Assembly: GCA_021521415.1 (NCBI GenBank)
Contig: JAIQDT010000172.1
Span: 1,178,001 to 1,242,000, forward strand
Direction of reading: 5' to 3'
Length of the DNA stretch: 64,000 bases
Origin: Bidens hawaiensis
Lineage: Eukaryota; Streptophyta; Magnoliopsida; Asterales; Asteraceae
Positions 55,702-64,000 of the stretch are shown in pieces; the stretch's first letter is position 1, and each line of letters opens with the position of its first letter. The notes below the pieces were generated by a model. It was not told where the DNA came from. It ran no database searches and worked only from the letters and a program-made list of their open reading frames with translations. A program made the translations under genes and the position numbers.

Positions 55702-56009
55702 AGTCACACTCACTACCAAGCCCTTAATATCTTCAAAATGAAAGCTTCTTCAGAGATAATCAATCGAAGACAAGCCATTCATAATGCAAGAAAGAGACAA
55801 GATCAATAGAATAGGCTTTGTTTTGTAATGTCTTCGGACAACTTTCTGACTATGTAATTTGCTTATGTTATTTGAATATGTAATTTTGATTTTTGATTTG
55901 ATGTGTATTTTTGCTAAGTGTAAGTAACCATAGAAATGTTTTGGGTCAACTGAGGTGTTCCAATCTAGGGGGAGATTGTTGAGTCTAACAATTGACCTAA
56001 GGGGGAGAT
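55702..56009 (+). other. B 3' untranslated region with duplicated PPT
   Basis: Non-coding. CTAGGGGGAGATTGTTGAGTC (55965-55985) is repeated as CTAAGGGGGAGATTGTTGAG (55998-56017), about 33 bp apart. Only the second abuts the 3' LTR. A has a single copy (61823-61840). Confidence 0.85.
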
Positions 56010-57194
56010 TGTTGAGTCAAAGATTTGACCAGAATGAAGTATATGGAAGATTAGAATCTTCTCAACCTCCTCAGAATTCGCTAAGTATGGATCCGGGCAC
56101 ACCTTAGACATCCGAGAGGGGTTTTACTTAGCCGGGTATGATATTTTGTCTACAGGGCAAGGTTTACTTAAAGTAGTCTTCTTTAGTGGTTATCCGAGCA
56201 AGGTTTGCAAATTAGTGTATTGTCGAGCAAGGTTCACTAGTTTATGTAAATCCGGGCAAGGTTCACTTTATCAAGCAAGTCTGTTCTTCAGAGCCAAGTA
56301 TATTACTCTTCCGAGTAAGGTTTGGTTAACCAAGTCCAAGAAGCCAAGTGATTGGAAGACCGGGCAAGGTATTCATTAATAAGTATGGTCTAAGTATGCT
56401 TGATGATCTAAAGGAATATCTCTAAGTAATATCGGGCAAGGTTCAGCTCAAGCAAGGAACAGTACTCCCGAGTACACTTTGCTAATAAGTTATTTTATAG
56501 CAAAGAGCTGAAATGGATCATTGAAGAATAAGGTTGCTCATAAGGATTTGTCGGGCAAATTTTGACAAAGCCAAGAAGACTAAAGTCTACTCGGTGGGTA
56601 TTTTACTTGGTAAAATACTCTTCAAGTAAAGTTTACACGGAAACTGATTTCAAGTACACTTCTATGTTACCAAGTCCTGAAGGATGGCAGAGTACACAGC
56701 GTACTCGGAAAATGAAGATTTATGAAAAGCCTACCCGGAAGACTTGTTTTACACTTAGTTTATTTTGAGTATGTAATTTTGAATATGTATGATTGTATTT
56801 ATGGTTTCTAGAAGGAATGACAGTTGTCCTAGGTTGGCAGGCCTATAAATAAAATGTTTAGGGCACGCCGCCAAAGGGACACACATAGACAGAGAAAGAC
56901 ACATTTATTGAGAGAATATCGTGTGACGGCTGTCCTAGGTTTCCTAAAACCCTAAATCGATTATCCACTTTGTATGATGAAAATTATATAGATGGAAATC
57001 TTTTGAGTGAATCCTGTGTGTGCTTCTACCTTTGATTATTCATAGCACCCGTATGTTTGTTATTGATTCCGCCTTTAACAAACGGGTATCTTTCTAAATA
57101 TAGCAACCCGTCATTAACTCTCTTGTCGGCACATTAATCTGTGTGAGTTATGACATGATTAAGTAAGATTCATCTGAAATCGAGGGGCCTGACA
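56010..57194 (+). repeat. B 3' LTR
   Basis: 1185 bp, TGTTGAGTCAAAGATTTGAC ... GAGGGGCCTGACA, nearly identical to the 5' LTR with scattered substitutions and a short insertion near 56770. TATA at 56844. Confidence 0.95.
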
Positions 57195-57199
57195 AACTC
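57195..57199. repeat. B target-site duplication, right (AACTC)
   Basis: Identical to 39311-39315. Confidence 0.85.
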
Positions 57200-57600
57200 A
57201 CTACACGACAAAAAGCATTTAAAACCCACTTTCAAATAGGTATAAGAGAGGAAGTTAGAGAAATATTTCACACTTTCACTTTTCTCTCTCCTTCCACTTT
57301 CCCTCTCGTTTCAGTAGACAAAACCGAATTATCGCATTCATCAATATTCCTAACCCTAATTTATCTGCCCTCTAAATCCGACTCGGTAAGCATCGATTAC
57401 GTGTTTTCCGACCACAATTAGATGATAATGGGCTTTGATTATGCATTTGTACTAACTCTCTGTTTCATGTGTAGGTTATAAACTTGTTGAAAATCAGGTT
57501 CTTAATGAAATTTCCCTTTCAACTTTATAACTCGAAATTACCTAAAGTTGTGAACTTTAGGACTAATTTCTGCTTTGAATATGTTTTTGTTTAAACAGAT
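57195..57600 (+). other. Element A env leader
   Basis: A resumes: AAAAAGCATTTAAAACCCAC and the following lines match B 50650-51070, including the TTTGTTTAAACAGAT leader before the ATG. No ORF. Confidence 0.8.
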
Positions 57601-58196
57601 ATGGCAAATGACCAACCGAGATATATCTTTAAGCCCAAGCACAACATGTGTGCCTTGTTGCAAGTTACTCCGGATAATGAAGAAGTAGCTGTGATAATAA
57701 GATGGCTTCAACGGTTAAACATAAATTTCGCCTTGACAAAGTGCCCGGTAATATACAGAAATCATTCACTTGATTTTTGGCAATCTGCATGACTTTTTGA
57801 TGATATTAACGGTAGGCGAATTGAAGCCACCGTAGCAAATCAAGAGATTCGAATAAACGAAGGACATATCAGAAGATGTTTGCAGTTAAATGATGATAAT
57901 CCGAATTCGATTTACTTAACAACTAATCAACTATTCAAGATATTCGTGCAGATGATGGGTTATCGGGGACGGTACATGAAGGAAAATTCCAAAAGATAAT
58001 GTTCCCAAACATTTACAGATACTTAATACACCACATCATTCAGGGTTTTGCCCCTCGAAAAGGCTCATGGACTCTTATGAGTCGGGATCTGGCAAACGCC
58101 ACAGTTGCTGTTATGTTTAGATTTCCATTTAATTTTTCAAGATTAATCTTCGAAGGACTAGTGAACAACTTTAAAAAGGCAAACAAAGATAAATTT
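57601..58196 (+). pseudogene. Element A env-like ORF, N-terminal domain
   Basis: MANDQPRYIFKPKHNMCALL onward matches B 51073-51650: PVIYRNHSLDFWQSA, TGA at 57790-57792, IRINEGHIRRCLQLNDDN, a frameshift near 57965, FQKIMFPNIYRYLIHHIIQG, FAPRKGSWTLMSRDLANATV, FPFNFSRLIFEGLV. It ends at the inversion breakpoint near 58197. Confidence 0.8.
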
Positions 58197-58905
58197 TGTT
58201 CTTCACCCTCAAATTCATCAGCTTCATACTCATCCTCCAATATCATTCTTGGAACACTGTCCTTATCATCACTTTCATCATATGCATTCAGAATACAAGT
58301 CAAACCATCATCATCAGTTGTCTTCACCCCTGCATCTACCATCTCTTGGCTCATTAATATTCTTCCCCTATTTTGGGGCAGCTGAGGTCTTCTCAACCTC
58401 CTGCTCCAGGGTTTGAATTCATGAATGGGCTAGGGCCAACTTAGCTTTTAACTCCTCATTGTCTGTTCTCAACTCATCATTTTAATTTCTCAATTTCACA
58501 GCTACAATTATCAAATAAAAGTTTCTCTTGTAAAGGTTGGAAATATGGGGAGGGGTAGTAGGTGGTGAGATGTGAAATGGTTCTGGTAAAGGATTTACTG
58601 TATGGTTTTGGGGTGGGTATGTAATAGGTTTGGATGATTATGGGATGTAAGGTTCATGGGTAGGCTCAATTTATATGATTGGTTCAGTTAAAGTTTGGGT
58701 TGTGGTTTGAGGTGGAGTTTGGTGTAAATTTTCGGGTGGGCTTTGGGTTAGGATTGGTGTTTGAGTATGTGGGGATTGGGTGGTTTGGTCATTTAGTGGT
58801 GGAGAGGAAGGTGGTGATTGAGGTGTGGTTTGGTAGGTTTGAATCATTGGTGATGGTGGGTAAGTTGGTGTTTGTGGTGGTGTGTCAATGAAGCTCCAAG
58901 GGGGT
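58197..58905 (-). pseudogene. Element A env-like ORF, inverted middle segment
   Basis: This stretch reads as env-like sequence only on the minus strand. From 58882 to 58560 its complement is the Pro/Thr-rich part (B 52020-52345); 58413-58380 complements the sequence B has at 52470-52516 (GAGAAGACCTCAGCTG); 58390-58197 gives DSVPRMILEDEYEADEFEGE, matching B near 52655-52715. Flanking env-like sequence on both sides is plus-strand. B's 51680-52020 and 52720-52905 have no counterpart, so the inversion came with deletions. A 22-bp near-duplicate (58885-58906 and 58927-58948) lies at the right edge. Confidence 0.85.
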
Positions 58906-59750
58906 ACACACTGAACCAGAAACAGATCAATGAAGCTCCAAGAGGGTAGAGCATGATGATGAGATGGATCAGTTAAAGAAATACATTGATGGTTTTCCCT
59001 CAGAAACTAAAAGTGATAAGAAAAGAAGACTTGATAAAGGGAAAGCGATTGTTGAAGAGGAAGAGGAGGAGAATGAGCCTGAGAAAGAAAATGTTGAGGA
59101 AGAGGAGGAAGAAGATGAAAACATTGTTGCTGCCAAAACACTTGAAAAAGTTTTACAAGAGACAAGGGAAAGGGAGCACATTGCCCAAACCCTATCACTA
59201 GATGAGTTGGCAGAGCAGGAAAACTTAATTGATCAAACCAAAATTGCCAAAGTTCTTAATGAAGAAGAGGTTGATGATCAAGAAGTGATTGAAACTTTGA
59301 TCAACCTGAAAAAGGCTGAAGAAGTGAATAATTCATTGGCCATTGTTTTGAGCGTGTTTAGTCAGTCCAAATGGCAAGCTGAAAAAGAACATAAAAAGGA
59401 ACCTGAGAGGCAAACTGATGAAACTTTTGAAGAGATGATTGCAAAAGCCTCTAAAATTCATGAGAATGTAAACAGATTTGAAAAGATATATTCAAGAAAG
59501 AGGAAAGCTCATGATCAAGCTGGAGGAGCTGAATCTGTGAAAAAGGGGAAATAGGATGAGAAGAAAAAGTACTTTGTTGAGACCCCTGATGATCAAGCAA
59601 GCCCATTAAGGCCAGTTCCTCTACAAACATTGAGGCCAGATGAAGTAGTTCAAGGTGTTTCAAACATTACAGCTGCAGATGTTCAAAATCCAAATGAACC
59701 AAAGATTGATGCTATGAATGAATCGACAGAGAAGGATGATACATCTGATA

Positions 59751-59782
<32 letters not shown>

Positions 59783-60386
59783 ATATCAGAATACAGCTGA
59801 AAATGTTGATGTTGTGTCCCCACAAGTAACAATGAAAGATGATCAAAGGGAAAACATTCAACAAAGCTTGATTGATGCTAAAAGGAAAAATCCTCTGGTA
59901 ATCAAGCTGATGAGTCATGGATTTAGTTTTGAAGATCTAATCTCTATGAATGATGATGAGCTACAAAGAAAATTGGAAAGAGAGAGGGACATCATTAAGA
60001 AATAAATGCAACAAAAGAACAGAGACAATCAAAAGTTTAGAGAATATTTTTGGCGTCAAGGTTACTCTGAAAAGGACTTGACTCATTTTAAGTTTTAGAA
60101 GCTTAGAGAAGCATACAATAGCACCAGAGAAGTTGTTGCAAGAGACGAAAAAGAAAACTTTGCAAGGGAAGCTGAACTGGCTGAAAATATTGAATCTTTG
60201 AGAAAGAGGTTTGCAGAAAAGTGCGGTTATTTGTTGGATAAAGGAATGCAACCTGAAATGGTTGATAGCTTAACTAAAGCTACTGTTGAGTCACTCTACA
60301 ACAAGCTACAAAAGAAAGATACACTGAAAAGAGTGCAACCTGAGCCTAATGATATACAATCAATGGGAGATCAACATGAACCCTAG
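58906..60386 (+). pseudogene. Element A env-like ORF, charged coiled-coil part
   Basis: Plus-strand match to B 52909-54500. ETKSDKKRRLDKGKAIVEEE and Glu-rich runs, ETLINLKKAEEVNNSLAIVL, stop TAG near 59552, a (GAT)n expansion at 59745-59780 that disturbs the frame, VSPQVTMKDDQRENIQQSLI, AKRKNPLVIKLMSHGFSFED, CGYLLDKGMQPEMVDSLTKA, stop TAG near 60384. No enzyme motif. Confidence 0.75.
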
Positions 60387-61583
60387 TGAAGAAGAGAAAC
60401 ATCATGACTCTAAGAGAGAAACAAAGGGCTCAAAATGAAAAAGAAAAATCAAAAGGGTCAACAGCCCATGACACACCTATCTTAGTGGAAGTCAAAGATG
60501 AACCAGTGGATGAACCCACAGATGCATGGGAAAATGATGAGATGATTCAGAACTTGAGAAATATAATGGTGAATCAAAAGGGAACGAATGGGAAAGTATT
60601 TGATAACTTGGGTAAAGCACAACTCAAGGAACTCTTCTTGGTACAAAAGGCTGAATGGGAAAGAGTGTTGCTAGAGGGTGTAAACCCAAGGAGTTTCATT
60701 GGAGGTAGATTTTTACCGGCTGGACAACTACATGATGAAAAGATTATGGAAATGATTGCAAGGTTGTTCAGAGAGGATAATGAAAATCTTACTGAGTTGA
60801 TCAATTTACCTACTGAGAGGATTGTTGCAATGTATAGAAAAACATTTCAAGTCACAGGGCCTACAAAACCGATGAAGTCAATTCCCACTAAGCCCTGTGC
60901 TTCAAGAAGATACACCTCAACAATCATAGGAGAGTCAAGCAGAGCAGGAACACAAAGAGAAACAAGACCACAATCTGATGTGGATCCGCCTATGACTCTG
61001 TACTATGACTCAGTCTCTCAACCATTGAAGGTAATTATGAAGAGTAGACAATTGAGAGACATTATATTCAGAGATGATTTTGCATATTACACAAGGGAAC
61101 AACTTGAGAAGATGGCCACACTTAATCTATATGACTATCATGATACCAGAAAGTTGGCCGGAAGACAGCAAAATGAACTCTCAAAGTACATGAGAAGTGA
61201 AGCTGAGAAAGGATTCCCACTTCTTAATCAAAATAAGTGGAATTTGACAAATTAAAAAAACATGAAGAGCAACAAGGATAAGGAACATAAGAAATACTGA
61301 GTATGACTTTGTTTCAAAAGTCAAAAACAAAAATCCTCTGTCAAACATGAACACATGCATCAACATAGGACGGAGAATGACTCCTCTCAACTATGAAGTC
61401 CAGAAAAATTGCAGAATTACAATGGTTGAATACAAGGAAAATGAAGGCCATTATGTTCTACGAAATTCAGATGGACTCATCTTGGGAATCATCAGAACTG
61501 ATAAAGACTTGACTTATTTGCATAGGGAAGATCTGAGGGACATTGTTGGATTGACAATTCCAGAAAACCACCCTCACTATTAG
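60386..61583 (+). pseudogene. Element A env-like ORF, conserved C-terminal domain
   Basis: Open for 289 codons from 60386 (LREKQRAQNEKEKSKG, EGVNPRSFIGGRFLPAGQL, SRQLRDIIFRDDFAYYTREQ, LNLYDYHDTRKLAGRQQNEL), then a stop at 61253-61255, a frame change, and CINIGRRMTPLNYEVQKNC, HYVLRNSDGLILGIIRTDKD to TAG at 61581. Best preserved copy of this domain in the window. Confidence 0.8.
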
Positions 61584-61834
61584 ATACTTTCCATCTTCCA
61601 GCAAAGAGTAGGAACAATACTTGTTGCAAGGAGACAAGCAGCCCACAATGCAGGAAGAAGATAATTCTTAGAATAGGGTTTGCTTTGTAATGTCTATGGA
61701 CAGAATTTGAATATGTAATATTTTGACTTTTGATATGTAAAAATTTGATTTTGATTTGATATGTATTTTTTCTAAGTGTATGTAACCTTAGAGATGTTTT
61801 GGGACAGCTGAGGTGTTCCAATCTAGGGGAAGAT
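61584..61834 (+). other. Element A 3' untranslated region and PPT
   Basis: Matches B 55702-56009. CTAGGGGAAGAT (61823-61834) directly precedes the LTR. Confidence 0.8.
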
Positions 61835-63003
61835 TGTTGAGTCAAAGACTTGACCTAAAAGAAGTATAAGGAAGATTGGAATCTTCTCAACCTCCTCGTA
61901 AATCACTAAGTATAGAACCGAGCACACTTGGACATCCAAGAAGGATTCTACTTGGCCGAGCATGATATTTTGCCTATCGGGCATAGTTAACTACTTGAAG
62001 TCTTCTTTAGTGTACATCCGAGCAGAGTTCACTATGTCTAGCAAGAATTTTCTTCATTGCCGAGCACAGTTTTCTTACAAGCAAACCCTTGGTCAAACCA
62101 AGCTTTTGAAGCCAAGTGCTTGGAAGATCTAGCAATGTATTCATTAATAAAACAGTGGTTCGAGCATGCTTGATGAAAGTTAAAAAAATTATCTTAAGGA
62201 CTTATCGGGCAAGGTTCAACTCCGAGCAAGCAACAGTGTTACCAAGCACACCTTGCTTTGCCAATAAGTTATTCTCTAGCAACGAGTTGAAAGGACCTCT
62301 GAAGAACAAGTTTGCTCGTTAGATCATATCGGGCAAAGTTTGATATGGTCAAGAAGATTGAATTCTGCTAGGTGAGTATTTTCTTAGGAGAATACTCTAA
62401 GTAAAGTCTACCCGGAGAACTGTTCCCGAGCACACTTCAAGGTTACCAGGTCTTCTCGTAAAGGACAAAAAGACACAAAGCCTACTCGGAAAAGACAAAT
62501 GTCACAAAGTCTACCCGGAAGACATGTTTTCACACTTAGTATAGTTTTGAATATGTAATTTGATTATGTACCAATCATTAGGGTTTCTAGAAGGAATGAC
62601 AGCAGTCAGGAAGTGGCAGGCCTATAAATAGAATATTTAGGGCACGCCTCCTATGGACAGACGGACGATTCTCCACTTTACACTTTTCAGGCCTAATCGA
62701 ATATTCCTGATTGAGTGTGACGGTTGTCCTAGGTTATTACTGAAAATACATTCCAAACAAGAAACCCTAATCGATTAACATTTGTATGAATCATTTATAT
62801 AAATGGAAATCGTTAGAGTGATTGTTTGTGTCGGTTACATTTATTAATCCTTAAGCAACAACTCTGTTTGTTTCTTATCCCGCAGTTAACAAACATTTTT
62901 CTTACCCAAATTAGCAACCCGTCATTAACCCTCTTGTCGACAAATTTATTGTGTGGGTTATGACTTGATTGTGAGTGTGAGCGATCTATATCCGAGACCG
63001 ACA
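61835..63003 (+). repeat. Element A 3' LTR
   Basis: 1169 bp, TGTTGAGTCAAAGACTTGAC ... GAGACCGACA. Same family as B's LTRs but clearly more diverged. Contains CGAGCACACTT, CGGGCAAGGTT and related words (61915-62530) and TATAAATAG at 62623-62631. Its partner 5' LTR is not in the window. Confidence 0.9.
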
Positions 63004-63963
63004 ACTTCTACTTGATGTTTAGGTTAATGATATCATATTTCGATCCACAAATGAACAAATGTGTTTAGAGTTTGAAGAAGTCATGAGATCAAAATACAGT
63101 ATGACTTCTATGGGAGTGATGAATTTCTTTCTTGGGTTGCAAGTCCAACAGAAAATCGATGGAATTTTCTTTAGTCAATCCAAGTATGTACACAACATCT
63201 TGACCAATTTCAAATGCCAAGATTTGAAGACTGCTTCTACTCCAATGGACACACGTGAAAAGATGGTACTTGATGAAAATGGGAGCCAGTAGATCAACAT
63301 GAATACAGAGCCAAGATTTGATCAATAATGTATATGACTGCTTCATGAGCAGATATCATGTTTGTTATATGTGTGTGTGCAATATTTCATGCTAATCCTA
63401 ACGTCTCACATATGATGGCTGTCAAAAGAAACTTCAGATACTTAAAAGGAAAGCCAGACTTGGAAATTTGGTATCCAAAGAACAATGCTTTTGATCTTGT
63501 TACCTACACTGACAGTGACTATAATAGATGCAATATGAGTAGGAAGTCTACATTTTGTGGTTGTCAATTCTTAGGAGACAGGCTGGTCTCATGGCAACGC
63601 AAGAAAAAAACAACCGTGCCAATTTCAACTACTTAAGCTGAATACATTGTTGCATCTGCTTGTTGTGCTCAAGTACTCTGGATTCAGAATCAACTGCTTG
63701 ATTATGGCCTAAATTACTTAAACACTTCAATTTTCATTAACAATACTGCTACTTTATTTATTGTGACAGTTCAACATTCTAAGACCAAGCATATTGAAAT
63801 CAGACACCATTTCATTAGATATTGTTATAAGAAAGGACTCATAGAAATGAAAATAGTTGAAACTAGTGACAACTTGGTTGATTTATTCACCAAGCCACTA
63901 TATAATACTTGATACAACTTTCTATTAAAATCTTTAAGCATGATCAATTCTGAGGAAGTCTGA
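63004..63963 (+). pseudogene. Element C: Sirevirus RT end and RNase H
   Basis: Immediately after A's LTR, a copia pol starts mid-RT (NDIIFRSTNEQMCLEF; the catalytic YVDD reads as V-N-D), then [18 protein letters not shown], stop near 63290, YTDSDYNRCNMSRKSTFCG, stop near 63634, [51 protein letters not shown], to TGA at 63961-63963. It is the same family as A/B but more decayed. The abrupt start suggests A inserted into C's RT; the other half is not in the window. Confidence 0.85.
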
Positions 63964-64000
63964 TTAATGATGTATGGTCACATGTGCTACTGATTATCTG
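63964..64000 (+). other. Element C spacer start
   Basis: First bases after the pol stop, similar to A 23696 onward (TTAATGATGTATGGTCACAT); cut by the window edge. Confidence 0.6.

Larger units (their letters stand above)
39316..57194 (+). mobile_element. B: complete Sirevirus (Ty1/copia) inserted into element A
   Basis: 17,879 bp with both LTRs (TG...CA), exact AACTC duplications, PBS, gag, pol, spacer, env-like ORF and PPT in order. On both sides A's sequence rejoins in the spacer (GACAGCTATTAACTC / AACTCACTACACGACAAAAA, compare B 50636-50665). LTRs look more than 95% identical, so the insertion is young, but all ORFs carry stops, frameshifts or deletions. Confidence 0.95.
16842..63003 (+). 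mobile_element. Element A: host Sirevirus, 5'-truncated, interrupted by H, D and B
   Basis: Collinear with complete element B. Segments: gag 16842-20187, pol 20204-23695, spacer 23696-25800 + 28881-29420 + 38810-39315 + 57195-57600, env-like ORF 57601-61583, 3' end and LTR to 63003. The 5' LTR, PBS and first ~43 gag codons are missing, replaced by E. The pieces between insertions rejoin in order when compared with B, which proves the nesting. Confidence 0.9.

Noticed and set aside
58040..58396. 118-codon minus-strand ORF as a novel antisense gene
   Set aside because: It is the inverted piece of the env-like ORF (58197-58396) joined to the complement of the normal plus-strand sequence.

Overview
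The window is a block of nested, mostly dead LTR retrotransposons from a plant nuclear genome. No host gene, tRNA, rRNA or CRISPR array was recognised. The evidence for a plant is the set of element types: Ty1/copia elements of Sirevirus type (RT motif [18 protein letters not shown], tRNA-iMet primer site TGGTATCAGAGC, a third large ORF after pol), Ty3/gypsy chromoviruses of Tekay/Del type (a chromodomain-like end after integrase), TATAAATAG promoters in LTRs, and a short tRNA-type SINE. The third-ORF family resembles one I associate with Asteraceae (daisy-family) genomes. That placement is from memory, not from a search.

Layout, left to right. I use letters for elements. 1-1596: AT-rich non-coding DNA with arrays of short palindromes. 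1613-2005: a SINE (minus strand) with a 16-bp target-site duplication. About 2022-9204: element G, a minus-strand Sirevirus 3' half (LTR start, PPT, env-like third ORF, long spacer, end of RNase H). 9205-9838: X, an unassigned LTR-like insertion. 9839-11559: F, a non-coding LTR element (plus strand). 11560-16841: E, the 5' half of a minus-strand gypsy element. 16842-63003: element A, a plus-strand Sirevirus that lost its 5' LTR. It is split by H (25801-28880, solo LTR), D (29421-38809, full gypsy element) and B (39316-57194, a complete 17.9-kb Sirevirus of A's own family, flanked by AACTC on both sides). 63004-64000: C, a Sirevirus RT/RNase H fragment abutting A's 3' LTR and probably the element A inserted into.

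How the parts work together. In the A/B family the order is LTR, PBS, a very large GAG with two separated CCHC knuckles, protease-integrase-RT-RNase H, a 2-3.6-kb non-coding spacer, a 4-4.6-kb env-like ORF, PPT, LTR. The gypsy family (D, E) has LTR, PBS, an extra acidic coiled-coil ORF, GAG, protease-RT-RNase H-integrase-chromodomain, LTR. Every copy carries inactivating changes. B is the youngest large insertion judged by its LTRs, yet its integrase region has lost the HHCC finger and the first catalytic Asp.

The most interesting signal is not a protein. The pol-to-env-like spacer keeps the same order of non-coding landmarks in A, B and the distant element G: two tandem stem-loops of the form TGG..CCT / AGGATAGCCA whose inner stems differ between copies but stay paired, then a 34-bp GGCAGAAA block, then a TTAGTCAATATGAT block. 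Other notable signals are covarying hairpin arrays in X, F and G, a perfect 103-bp inverted repeat in E, and an inverted segment inside A's env-like ORF. All similarity statements come from reading by eye.
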